Made by a program: the position numbers and the translations under genes. A model generated the notes under the pieces. The model did not search any database, was not told the DNA's origin, and worked only from the letters and a program-made list of their open reading frames with translations. A DNA stretch of 64,000 bases from Whitmania pigra (lineage: Eukaryota; Annelida; Clitellata; Hirudinida; Haemopidae). Shown piece after piece: positions 24,601 through 36,498 of the stretch; positions within the stretch are counted from its first letter, which is position 1, and each line of letters starts with the position of its first letter. The stretch lies in the NCBI GenBank assembly GCA_021613335.1, contig JAJTWR010000458.1, positions 464,001-528,000 on the forward strand, read 5' to 3'.

Positions 24601-25119
24601 GTCTTCTCGATCAATTCAACTTGATGCTTTTAAATTCTAATAATTAATTAATAATAATTAAATAATTAATCAATTAATAATGCAATATGATAGATAAATA
24701 ACGAATATTCAAATCAAGTCGAATTAACTGGATTAACTCATTGGTTGAATTGGATGTTTTGTTTTAAAGATGTTGTTTGCAGTTTGTCAACCATAACCTA
24801 TTTTACAATAGTATGCCTAATGAAGTATACTAAAAATAGAATTAAAAGTATTAACAATTTCTAAGATGCTGGCTTGATGCTGACTCCATTAAAAGGTGAA
24901 TTATTTGATGGAGTGGTACCTATTTACAACAACGGTGAACTAGTTTAACGAAGACCTAAAAATTCCATTTTGTCAAGCATTTCTTATCAGCATTTTTACA
25001 GGCTTTTGCAATTGCATGGTTCTATCCATATTTTTGTTTATGGTTATTATTACATGTATTACATGTTTTGTACAATAATAATTGTAGTAATAATAATGAT
25101 GATGATGATAATAATAATG

Positions 25120-25165
<46 letters not shown>

Positions 25166-28100
25166 AAACGAAAATGAATGTGATGCAATAATAATTTGTA
25201 TTCTAGAGCAACTATATCATTTATTCATCAATCTATAAATGTTATTTGCTGAGCATTTCTTCTGACATTTAGGAGACGATGATTGTCGTTATCAGCATTT
25301 ATTTCATACTTATCTTTCGTATTTTTACTGCCACGAATAACAATAATATTTTTTACATCGTTGCCATTACGCAGTTTCAGGATCCCATTCTTGATTTCTC
25401 ATTTTTCTTATTTCGATCAGCTCTTGACTCGATTGTGCCAAATTGTGCAAGCAATCGTCACTCAACCACTCCACCGGAGTACATGCTTTCCATTCTCTGC
25501 AATCCTAAAAGTTCATTCGGCCACATTTGTTTCATCTCGTCGAGGAATGTCTCTGTCTATTGTTTGAGTTGTTACTGCCTACGTAAGACAAGTAGTGCTG
25601 AGATTAGGGGGCGGAGCGGAGAGGACCACGGTGTTCTTGTTAAAATATACGAAAAAAATAAATTAAGACTATTTTCACTTACATTTTTTATTTTTTCTTT
25701 CGCCGAACATTTTAATAGCATTTTTAATAGCCATGCCCTTTCTTAACCGCCAATCAAGTGATCCAACTAGATCCGCCACTGCATGCAAGCGACTAGATGG
25801 TTCATTTAACACGTGTTTTCGCAACGTCCTAACTCCACGAATCTCTTGCAGTCATTCTGCTAAAGTGGACAAAGGTTCTGAGAATTTAAACTCCCAAAAG
25901 GCCTCTCCTCCGTCCAATCAGCACTTCAACGGGGAATCCACATTAACTCGAAGGCAAGAACAGCTTGCCAGTAAATACGGTGGCTCTGCCAGAGCTAGCA
26001 GGGCTGCCTCCAAAATACAACAGACTTTCAGGCAGTACTCACTCAACCGTAACTTCGAGAAACTGCGACAAGAAGTGGAGAACACCAGGAGTGGTGTCAG
26101 AAGATTGAAACTGAGGAGGTTCAACAAGAACGAGGAACATGCAGACGATCAACAGGCAACTGTCAGCGACATCGTTGACAAGTCAGTTGGCTTTCTTTTT
26201 TATTTTGTTGCTATTTTAAAGTTAATTTGATTTGGCAAACAATCACGACTAGAAACTGTTGAAACTCAGTAAAACAAGATTGCATGCTTGTGTTCATAAC
26301 TCCATTCCTGTATTCTTAAGCACGCCTTCGCCTTCGTGGAGAAAATGAATGAACCTATCAGTGTGTCTAAAACAACAAACATGGCTGGAAATTTAAATTA
26401 TGGGAGATTTTTGAGTGAAATCTGATCCATTTTGTTGGCCTCACAGGAGGAGGCTACTGTTAGATGTTGAAAGTTAAGGTGAAATGGAGGCCACAAAAGT
26501 CTAAGGAATTTAAAGATTATTTCAACAAGAAAGCTTAAGCTCCATCTTTATTAAAACCTTAACTTTTAATAATTTGGGGATTTCTGTGTTCTTTAGCAAC
26601 ATATGGAACCATTAAATATCATTTCATTCAAAAACGCTTTAATGGTCTTAATGCTGAGATTGGAAAGATATTATTGTTAAGTCAAAACAATACATCCTTT
26701 CTTCTTCTTGTCCTTTGTTCTATTTTTATTTTTGTTTTTCAATCTTAAAAACTATGATTGTTAAAGCTAATAATATCACGAACAAAATAGAATTATTAAA
26801 CAGTTTGAATAGCTTGAATGATTTTGTTTCTTCTTTTAATATTCCGAGCTTTAAAAGACAAAACTTTTTAAAGGGAATTTGGTGACATCGATGAAGATGC
26901 AGATCCGGAATCTTTGGGAATTGGTTTTGGTTCAAAGGATCAACTCTTCATAGCAGAGGAAGACAGCAGCAGAGAAAGTTCTCCAACTGATAACTCTTCT
27001 TCTAATCTGAAAGGAGACACCAAGACACACAAAGAGGCTGAAATCGTCATAAAAAAAGGTCACAGGTCATCTAAAGATGATGACCCTAGACCCAGTAGAA
27101 TCATTGATCCTTCAAGCGTGAACTTTGAGAAAGTCTTGGAGGAAGAGGATGACGACGACGATTCTGCGATCATTCCGAGCACTGGATCGGCCGAGGATCA
27201 GCTGAAAGGCCTCAAGAAACTCGAGAAACAACTGCGCATCGACGAACATTTGGGGCTGGAAAAGTTCCGCCTCCTGAGCCTCAGGGAGCGTTTTGGAGGT
27301 TCCTTGTGCGCCCCTGCGACTCCCATGACGAGCAACGGATTCCAGAGATCCTTCCAGTCCAACGATTCCTCGCTCCGTCCGGGTTTGGCTCCGGCGTCTG
27401 CTCAAAGACAAAACTCCAACGATCGAGCTTTCACTTCCACCTTTTCGGAATGCCGCGCGCAGGATCCTGCGAGGCGGAATCTGTCAGAGGAATACAATTC
27501 TCTCTGCCAGCAACAACAACCTCTGGTCAACGTGACCGGCGATGCGTCGCCCGTTTGGCGTCGAAAACCCAGCAATTCGTGGCTCAGCGGTGCTGCACTC
27601 GAGACCAATCCCCTCTTTGGCAATGTCGGCGCGGCTCACCACTTCAACGGAGACGCGAAGGACGATTACTTTGGCAGTTCTGCAACCAGTTCCACTGCGG
27701 ACTCCACGAGTCTTGGGAGCGGAGATGCCGTCAACGCAGCGATTGCCGCGTCGTCCTTCGACGCCGAGGTTTCCTACACTTCTTCGAGGGAAGGTGTCAG
27801 TGGACCCCACGGTTTGACCGACAGGCAGACCAAGAGACTCTATAGAATTGGATTGAATCTCTTCAACAGGTTGGGATTTGATTTGTTATTGAAATTTGAC
27901 CAATAAATCGTTTAATTAATGAAGGTATCATTGGTGACATCACGAGAGCGGAAGTAATTATTTTACGTCGATGCAGCGACTCATAAACTCGTCTGCTTAT
28001 ACAATATTTACAGTTAATAATAGTCTAAAATATTTATTTATTTATTTATGACAGAAATTTAATTGAGGGCTCAATAAAAAAAACCCTCAAAGGTTGTTTT

Positions 28101-28743
28101 CCCGAAAGTGGAAACCTCTGCAAACAGCTTTTGACAAGAACGCAACAGCAGCGTTGACCTGCGTGCAAATTTGTTTTCGCGCCTCGAGAAACCAAATCTC
28201 AAGGCGTCCCCGCTCGAATAGCGGCAAATTTTGCACTTAATTTGCACCGAGCCTCTTAAGTCTGAGAAATTGAAATCATCTTAAATTCGTTTTTTTTAAC
28301 AGGAAGCCTGAAAAGGGCATCCAGTTCCTGATAAGTTACAGGTTCGTCGAGAACAAACCGAGATCTGTTGCTCGTTTCTTGTTGACCAGGAAAGGACTGA
28401 GCAAGCAGATGATTGGATCCTACCTGGGAAATCTACTCGAACAATTCAACATGGACGTGCTTGAGTGAGTGATTAGTAAAGTTACTTTAGTATTTTATAA
28501 GCCATTTTATATTATATTCACTTAGTGATAGTTGAGGTTTTGATAGCGATGGTGGTGGTCGCAATGGTAAGATCGTGATGAATAAGATGTCGTCATGGTG
28601 AGATGCTGGTTCAACCCGATTATTTCCTTACTTTTTCTTCGAAAATCTTTCTTTTTTTTTTTTGATGGAACGTGTTCATACATGAACCTGTCAGAGTATC
28701 AAAACATAACACCTGATGATGAAAATGATAATAGTAATCGTCG

Positions 28744-28804
<61 letters not shown>

Positions 28805-31800
28805 GAGATCTTGCAATTCAAGATGGAGACTCGGTGTAGCTGCCTGAAAGAATTTCAAAACACGTGTCTCGCTTCGTCAGTCTAAGTATCAGTTTCCAAA
28901 TGCTCCCCGAAAAGTCTCGTAACCTTCAGATTCTTCATTCGAGACCTGAGGTCTCCTCTCTTTTGTCCGACGGCGCCTCAACGGATTTGAGTTTCATTTG
29001 CATCGAAATCGTTCTTGTATCTTGATTGTATTTCAGTTGTTGCTCATTGTGGGTGGTCGTCGTTATAGGTTTGGCGGTTTATTTTTAGTTCAAATTGGGT
29101 CAGGGTCTTGTTATGCGTTGATGCGATGAAATTCAAAAAAAAGGAAACTATTTTCACAAACCTCGAGAGCGCACAAGGATCGCAACGTGGCATCCACCAC
29201 AGCTTTGAATGAATCAACTTTGTATTTACGTCATTAATGTTAACATGAAATATTCAGATTATTTGATTAAGGTGATTAATTAATAATTATGTAATTAGGA
29301 TCAATTATTTAATTAAGTTGAATCTTTTAATTATGATGAATTATGAATGGTGTGATTCATTCGTAGCTGCTTCGCCTCGGAGATAGACCTGACGGGACTT
29401 GAAATTGACACTGCTCTGAGGAAGTTTCAGTCTCATTTCAGGATGCCTGGTGAGGCTCAGAAGATTCAGAGGTTGATGGAGGTGATGACGTCATTTCAAA
29501 TCAGCTTAAATAATAATAATAATAATAATAATAATAACTTTGTATTGTTAGACTTTATTAAACAGCTTTAATTATTTAGTTATAATAATAATATTTGTTA
29601 TATTATTAATATTGCATTATTAACCGACTTTATGAATTTAATATTATTTATTAATATTATTTAATATAAACTATTAATTCACAGGTGTTCGCCTCTTGCT
29701 ACTGCGAGAGCAATCCAGGTGTTGTTTCTCAGTTCCAGAGTCCCGACATCATCCTCTTGTTGTCCTACGCCATCGTCATGCTCAACACTGATCTCCACAA
29801 CAGCAGCATTAAACCGGAGAAGAAGATGAATTGCCAACAATTCACCAAGAACCTCAAAGGTAGTCTTGCACTTCCAAGGATGAATTGAAATAAATGAATG
29901 AGTGAGGGAATGAATGAAGGAATGAATGGATGGATAAATGGATGGACGCAGTAATGAAATGTGAGTTATTTATGACGTCCTTAACTAAACAATTGCCTGT
30001 AATGAGTCAAGCGTGGAATTAATTAGCAGGTGGTTTCACTTTTAATGGCGCTGCTCGAAAAATGAACATCTGCATTTGAGCACGCATGATGATGATTATG
30101 GTGACCGTGATGATGATGATGATGATGATTATAATGACGATGATGCTAACGGGGATGGTGATGATGATGGCAGCTACGAGAAAAATGTAGATTAAAAGAT
30201 TAGGTCTCGCAAACGTTTGTTTTATCAACATATAATATGTTATTATCATAACTTGCCATTATTCACGGAAAGTTACATCATTCTTATCGTCATCATCTTC
30301 ATCGTCGTCATCATCATCTTCATCATGACAGAAGCGCATCAAAGATTCGAGGTCAATGAATTATATTTTCCTCGATGTAAAAAAAATGTTCGCACTGAAG
30401 ATCTGAGAGGAGTGAGTTCGTGTTGATGTTGATGATGCTGATGATGACGATGACGACGAAGATGATGGTGATGATGACGAAGATGATGGTCATGATGGTT
30501 ATGTTGTTAATCATTTCTCCAGGTCAAGACAATGATCTTGATAATGATGATGATGATGATGCAGTAGCATCATCACGGATAATGATTCGCTCGTCGGTAA
30601 TTGATGGCTGGAATGAATTACGGATGGCAGAGAAATGTTTTCTCGAACCTATTAGAAGATCAAGCGGATTTACGATCGAAGCGATAAAATTTGTTTCTTA
30701 TTTTTTTAAACGCAAACAATTCATAGCTTTAAGTTTACGAAGTTTGATGAGGGTTATGATGATAATGATGGTGATTATGATTGTGGTGGTGATGGTGATG
30801 ATGATAATTACAATAAAGGTAGGCTATTTTACATTCCTTGTTTTACATTGGAGCGGTTAATTTTCTAAATGCTAATTATTTTTAAGGCGCCGTTGGTTTT
30901 GAATTATTACGAGGCTATAAAATTTCAAATTGTCTCGGGACATTAATCCTCAGCTGGTTCCTACGTTGTCTCGAGATATAATGATGACGACGACGATATC
31001 GTTGTTAGCGTGGTATGATGATGATGATGATGATGATGATTATGATAGCGTGTTGAGTTAAAATATTGTAAAAAAAAATCTGCAATATCAATGAGTCTAC
31101 GTTACAATGCTCCAATCCCACCTAACAACGATAGGAAACACTACAATGCCACCATCTGTCGAGCATCACATTAAGTTGAAGCATTCATTAATTGAATTGG
31201 AACTTGGATTCTTTTGAATTGGAACATCTGTTGAGACTTACTTACTGATGCTTCTGTTGATGACGATGCAGGTTTGGATTGTGGCCGAGACATCAGTCAT
31301 GACATGCTGCAAGGAATTTATGACAGGATATCATCGTCTCCCTTGAAGCCTGCCAACGATCACGTGGTACAAGTTGCCAAAGTTGACAACATGATCGTCG
31401 GGAAGAAGCCGGTAAATTATTTATTTAAGATGAAGTAATTTTATGCTCTGCTGTTTCGATCTATTACAAAGTGCGTTATTTATAGTAACATTACATTCGT
31501 AATGGCGAGTAGCCATATTGATATCGTGTCAACAATAATTTTACACTTTTAAAGCAGCAGTTATAACAAAAAACCTGAAACTATTTATAAATAATGACCC
31601 GATGAATAATTAAACAGGTTTAAATTTAAAAGATGATTATTATTTTATATTATTTCTGTAACTTTATGTAATAAGTAAATATAGAATAATAATATTCATT
31701 TCTGCAACTGATTACATAACATAATATAATAATGTAATAATAATAATAATAATAATAATATAATAATAATAATATCCTCATTAATTCTATAAATGATTAA

Positions 31801-32300
31801 ATATAACGTAATAATATCCTTTTCATTCAGATTCTGGTTGAGCCTCACAGACGATTGGTCTGTTATTGTCGCCTATTTGAAGTGTTTGATCCTCTTAAGA
31901 GAGAAAAGTCCAACCAGCATCAAAGGGAAATCTTCCTCTTCAATGACGTCCTTATGGTCAGCTCTATTTTTATCCACCAATCAGTAGTTATTAGTTTTTC
32001 TTGAGTTACTTTTATTGTTATTGTTGTTGTTGCTATTTGAATATTTTGCATCGCAATAATCCCTAAGAAGACATGGTGATGCTATTTTTACTCCAAGTTG
32101 CTCTGATTGGTTGGCAGGTGACCAAACAATCCACAAAGAAAAAGAATTCCTTCGTTTACAACTACAGAGAATCTTTCCCTCTGGCTGGGATGACCATCGT
32201 GCTCTTTGATCTACCTCGTAAGTAAATAAACCGCCAAGTTTGCTTTAATTTGCTCTGAGTGAAGCTGGTCATGATGTCATAATTATTGTGATTATTATTA

Positions 32301-32334
<34 letters not shown>

Positions 32335-32408
32335 ATAATAGTTTATTTCTATGGCGCCTTGTGCGTAGCGTCAGAGGCGCCTTGAATAATTATTATTATT
32401 ATTGAATA

Positions 32409-32452
<44 letters not shown>

Positions 32453-34376
32453 TGTTATTGTTATTGTAACAAAGTGCTATTATATCAAATTGGTCTGTCT
32501 GAAGGAAGGTAACTGTTGCTAACTCTGAATTCAGAAATAAAAAGCAACAGTGGAGCAAAGATCAGTGCTTACGTGAAATACTGTGTTGTTGCAGTGATGA
32601 TGCTCTGGATTCTTTGCATACCATTAATATTATTAATAAAAATAATAATTTGTCATTTGAAATCCATTGCATTGTATTTATTTAATGCATTGACGCTGAT
32701 TATTAACGTTAAGTAAGCAAGTAAATTTCAGCACAACATATTTGTTAATGAACTTGAATGACAAATATCGTCTTTCTACCAATTTCATTGGTTTATTTTC
32801 AACAGACTGCAGGCACGGAATACAACTCCTCTCGGGACATGACAATCTCGTGTTGATCACGTTCTGTGCGAAAAATGAAATCGAACTCAAGAAGTTTGTT
32901 GAGGATCTCAATGAAGCTATTCTTGAAGTGAGGACTGATTTAATTTTAAACATTGTTTCTTAGTTAATTATTAAACGTTTATTTATTTGCTCTCGGCAGG
33001 TGAACGAGATGGAAACGCTCAGAATGCAGGAAGAACTCGCCAAGCGAAACGGTTCCGACCCGACCTTGAACTACGTTTCAGTTGGCTCCTCCCACTACTC
33101 CAGCACCCCGTCCATCCAGTCCCGTGGTTCTGGGGACCAGATACCCCCATATTCGATGCCCCAGCACCAGTCGAACAATCCGCACAACGACGCACCGTTC
33201 GGTCACGACCCTCCTTCGTCGTCTGGCCTCTCGTTGGCCGAGTCACGTCAGTACGTGTACTCCCACATGGCAGGATTTCAGACTTCAACTATGTTTCCTC
33301 AGGGAAATGCGAGTCTCAACCGCCGCAGCAAGGACTCGGGGATTGTTGATGTCGACGCACCGAACAAACATTACAGCACGCCCGATGAACTCAGGTCTCG
33401 ATCACCATAAATATTTCATGATTATTTAATTACTTAATCATTAATATTTTACTTTAATCATTCCTTTCAACAAACATCTCTAAATGATGATGATGATGGT
33501 GATGATGATACATCTCCAAATGGCAGGTCTAAGCTTCTGTCCTTCCAGTCATCTGCCATGGACAGCATCCTGGCAAATCAGAAAATGATGCATCGCACGC
33601 ACAATCAGTTTGCTTACTTCAACGAGTCTCTGCTGGATCCGAGTGAGCTAATTCATTCATTCATTCATTCATTCATTCATTCATTCATTCATTCATTCAT
33701 TCATTCATTCATTCATTCATTCATTCATTCATTCATTCATTCATTCATTCATTCATTCGTTGGGTTTTATTTGCAACCTTTTTATTGCCTCTTCAATTGG
33801 GTCAAACACATTCGTGGTTCTAATTGCTCATTTCTAAGAATTCTCGATTGAATGCTGAATTATTGTTGTTGTTGCTGTAATGAAAATGTTATTATTATTG
33901 TTATTCTAATTCACATAAATCCAGGCAACAACAGAAACAGTTCAGGTTCTCTCGACAGTGGATTGGTTGGTGCTTTTAATTTCTTAAATCTTTAATTATT
34001 ATATTTATTATTTATTATAATATTAACATCAATTGAAATTAACATATTATTATAATGATTATTTATTGCAATATAATATTAAAATGTTATTATTTTAAAT
34101 ATTTTTATTTCTATCCAAAAGCCATCCAACGTCAGTGGCAGCACCAACAGCGTTCCCGAGAGAAACACGAACAACCCTTCATTATTTGGGCAGCCCTACA
34201 TGTCCGCAGGGCATCCTCAGGGACACAAAACAGTGGGGTCTCTTGTAGGGTCGATGAACCACGGGATCACCTCCTCGGCTTCTTCACTCGTTTCATCGTC
34301 ATCGTCATCCTCCTCGTCGTCGAAGTTCAATCTTTTTGCTAGGAAGAACAAATCATGCAAGACTGAAGACCAGTGA
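18654..34376 (+). CDS. IQSEC/Schizo-type Arf guanine nucleotide exchange factor
   Basis: Fourteen exons are proposed: 18654-18957, 25731-26181, 26874-27869, 28303-28464, 29367-29481, 29685-29859, 31272-31411, 31831-31956, 32118-32217, 32806-32927, 33000-33394, 33527-33642, 33925-33965 and 34122-34376. They close in frame to 1,165 residues. The N terminus is a helical heptad-like stretch. Exon 2 carries an IQ motif ([20 protein letters not shown]) for calmodulin. Exons 4-7 form the Sec7 domain ([25 protein letters not shown]), with the catalytic glutamic finger in [13 protein letters not shown] domain follows ([27 protein letters not shown]). The tail is Ser/Pro-rich. IQSEC proteins activate Arf6/Arf1 at the plasma membrane and act at synapses and in myoblast fusion. 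Least certain are the link of exon 1 (donor TT/GTAATT) to exon 2 and the possibility of extra small exons in the 6.8-kb intron. An alternative start is Met at 25733. Confidence 0.9.
18958..25730 (+). other. IQSEC intron 1 (6.8 kb), rich in simple repeats
   Basis: No domain-bearing frame was found. The intron holds many short runs of ATG/CAT triplets (for example 20120-20142, 20253-20272, 20663-20690, 22443-22470), GATT tetramers near 22105-22127, and an AAT tract near 25070-25162. It may contain enhancers or an alternative first exon, but nothing specific can be shown from sequence alone. Confidence 0.55.
25070..25162. repeat. (AAT)n/(ATG)n microsatellite
   Basis: A mixed run of ATA, ATG and AAT triplets, with a pure AAT section of about 50 bases, inside IQSEC intron 1. 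Confidence 0.9.
28742..28804. repeat. (ATC)n microsatellite in IQSEC intron
   Basis: About 20 perfect CAT units after the first Sec7 exon. Its frame encodes a run of His that is not part of the gene model. Confidence 0.95.
29866..31271 (+). other. IQSEC intron 6, dense ATG/TCA repeats
   Basis: A 1.4-kb intron in which ATG, ACG and TCA triplet runs recur every few hundred bases (30087-30130, 30290-30325, 30420-30500, 30540-30562, 30755-30810, 31015-31042). The last run abuts the acceptor region GATGATGCAGATGCAG-like sequence at 31262-31271. Confidence 0.6.
32285..32470 (-). mobile_element. LINE 3'-end fragment flanked by (ATT)n
   Basis: On the minus strand 32338-32385 reads AAGGCGCCTCTGACGCTACG followed by CACAAGGCGCCAT. 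It matches GAGGCGCCTCTGACGCTACG and CACATGGCGC at 45432-45462, where the sequence closes a LINE 3' end. Long ATT tracts border it on both sides. It lies in an IQSEC intron. Confidence 0.7.
33650..33758. repeat. (ATTC)n tetranucleotide microsatellite
   Basis: About 27 perfect ATTC units begin only seven bases after the exon end at 33642, immediately following the donor GTGAGC. Confidence 0.95.
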
Positions 34377-34697
34377 AGCTCACTGTTGTAATGTGTCCAG
34401 AATTGAATGAAATCTCTGTGCCTTTTTGTATTGATGTTATTTTGATTATTGTTATTATTAATAATAAAATATTATATATAATAATAGGCTTGTAATAATA
34501 TTTATTATTATTATTATGCCAAGTTATTATGCTGTTCACATTGTTGCCATTATTACTATGGATTAAGGCTATGACTTAAAATAAGGACTTTGTGATTATG
34601 TATTTTCAAGTTGTTCTTGACACCTTCATAATTGTTGAGGAAGTCTTAGAGATTGCATGTCGTTGCTAAATGATTCCATCGGTGACGTGTTCCATGA

Positions 34698-34768
34698 ATT
34701 GAGTGATGTGTTCAATGTGTTGAGTGATGTGTTCAATGTGTTGAGTGATGTGTTCCATGAATTGAGTG
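34698..34768. repeat. Short tandem repeat in the IQSEC 3' UTR
   Basis: Units of about 24-25 bases containing TTGAGTGATGTGTTC are repeated, the outer copies ending in CATGAA and the inner ones in AATGTG. Confidence 0.8.
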
Positions 34769-35794
34769 AACACATCTTGCAAATGAGGGAATCTTCTTAC
34801 TTTTCTACTTTTCACATTTAAGGCTACATTTCTAAAGATTGTTAGACTCTTGTATATGGTTAGTCAGCATTTTTATGGATAGTTTTTCATATTTTTTAGC
34901 AACTTTTATTTGGAAGTCTTGTGAATCAGAAGGATTGTGTTTTAGTGGCTGTCTTCTGTCCTGCTGCAATGAGTTTATGAGATTTGAAATGAAAAGTCTA
35001 CCTCTGACATAATTGTTCAAGTCATTTGAGTCAGGCACTTATTACATAACTTCACTTCTTATAGTCAACTGCTTTTCTGTGCTCATTGCCAATTTGGCTC
35101 TTTATTGCTATTTAATGTTTTTTTGGATAGCACGATCCATGCTTGGTCACTTCGTCTTACTTTAAAGGTTATATAAAATGTGAAGCGTTAGATTCTTCTA
35201 AACGATTTGCCAGAGTTAGTGTTAATGCATAATTTTTAGATTTATTTTCATGAGTCTTTAATGTAGCTGCCACGTTGGGACGTGTCTTATTACAAGACTT
35301 TCAATTTACAATTGTTAAAATTTTTGAAGTATTGTAAAATTTAAAATTCATATTTCAATTCCGATGTCAGTCGTTTCGTCATATTTTGTCATATTAGAAT
35401 ATGTATTCATGCTTTTGTCTTCTTTCTAGCGACTTAATCTAATTTAAAACTTATTTTGACGAATACTCAGGTCGAATGCAGAAGACTGAAATACATGCGA
35501 TATTTTTAAATACATTTCTCAATTTAGCATCTTCCACTTTTGTGTGAATGTAAACACCTTTGCATTTCTGCTTGCAACATGCTTGACGTTTGCCATATTT
35601 CTAGTCAAAACTCAAGCCAGATCTAGATTCAGTTTATGAATGTTAACAGTCATCGAGTGACAGTCATCATTTTGCTTTCAAATATTTTTTAAACACGTTT
35701 TAAAATGTCGTGCATAAAATCAGAAACTCCGAAGAGGGATCCATTCACTTTTGTGTGTTTTGAAGTTTGTTTTACTTCCATTCGTCATCGTAAA

Positions 35795-35800
35795 AATAAA
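35795..35800 (+). terminator. Candidate polyadenylation signal of IQSEC
   Basis: AATAAA about 1.4 kb after the stop codon, followed by a T-rich tract at 35817-35824. Confidence 0.5.
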
Positions 35801-35824
35801 GATATTTGAAATGCATTTTTTTTA

Positions 35825-36498
35825 GGGATTCCTAAATCGTTGAAAAAATCCGTCCCGAATTACCATTTTTAGCCTCAGCTTCCACAACCTCAGTCACAAG
35901 GAAATAAGTGACTGTCTCCACCATTCCATCTGGAATGCTCACACCAAACAGACTCAATCTAAATATTTGACACTGGTTCCATGCCTCAGTCGCCATCGCC
36001 ATGATGTTTAAATTTCCATCTTAAATAGACATTTCATTAATTTAAAAAAGAGTTCAATTTGTTTATATCGGATTATTGAAATTAAATCTTCGTACTAAAA
36101 TATAAGCCATCAATTGGTTATTTTCAGTTAACAAAAGTTTCTAAATCAATTGTTTTAAAACGAGTTAATGTGTTGATCATTTAATGAAATCTTCCATTGC
36201 ACAGCTCTTAGTAACATCACGTAATATCAGCAAGTAAAAGTGGAAATCTAAAGGATCTAAAAAGTTGTTGTCATGGTGATAAAGCGAGTTTACATTAGCT
36301 AATTGGTTAACGTTTCGATCAATCAGTAAACAAACGTGACTAACTAAATTGTAAAAAGGCAAGCAATGATGGAGCCACGTAGCACCTCGCGAATCTGCCT
36401 TTGAGAGAAGCCACAAAATTTATTCTTTGCTCCAATAAAATCCCAACTCACGCGATTAAAGAAACTAAAAACTGCTCTGCATCAATAAAAGGTTATAA
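35825..36498. other. Convergent spacer between IQSEC (+) and the next gene (-)
   Basis: No coding content is seen. TTTATT at 36419-36424 reads AATAAA on the minus strand and would suit the transcript ending here from the unrecognised gene. Confidence 0.45.

Larger units (their letters stand above)
34377..35820 (+). other. Probable IQSEC 3' UTR
   Basis: The stretch between the IQSEC stop and an AATAAA at 35795-35800 is AT-rich and has no coding content. A 25-base unit (TGAGTGATGTGTTCAATGTG-like) is repeated in tandem three to four times at about 34698-34768, which could be a structured or regulatory element. The end point is inferred only from the signal. Confidence 0.55.

Noticed and set aside
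24970..25191. Open frames with poly-Ile or poly-Tyr
   Set aside because: Produced by the AAT/ATG microsatellite in IQSEC intron 1; no domain or splice support.
25279..25746. 155-codon hydrophobic frame upstream of IQSEC exon 2
   Set aside because: It has no homology I recognise, overlaps the polypyrimidine tract and acceptor of exon 2, and is in a different frame from the IQSEC coding sequence.
28595..28885. Frame with a run of about 20 His
   Set aside because: It lies in an IQSEC intron and is made by a CAT repeat; flanking exons splice around it in phase.
28742..33758. CRISPR-like regular repeats in IQSEC introns
   Set aside because: Perfect micro- and tetranucleotide arrays without spacers in a eukaryotic gene; not CRISPR.
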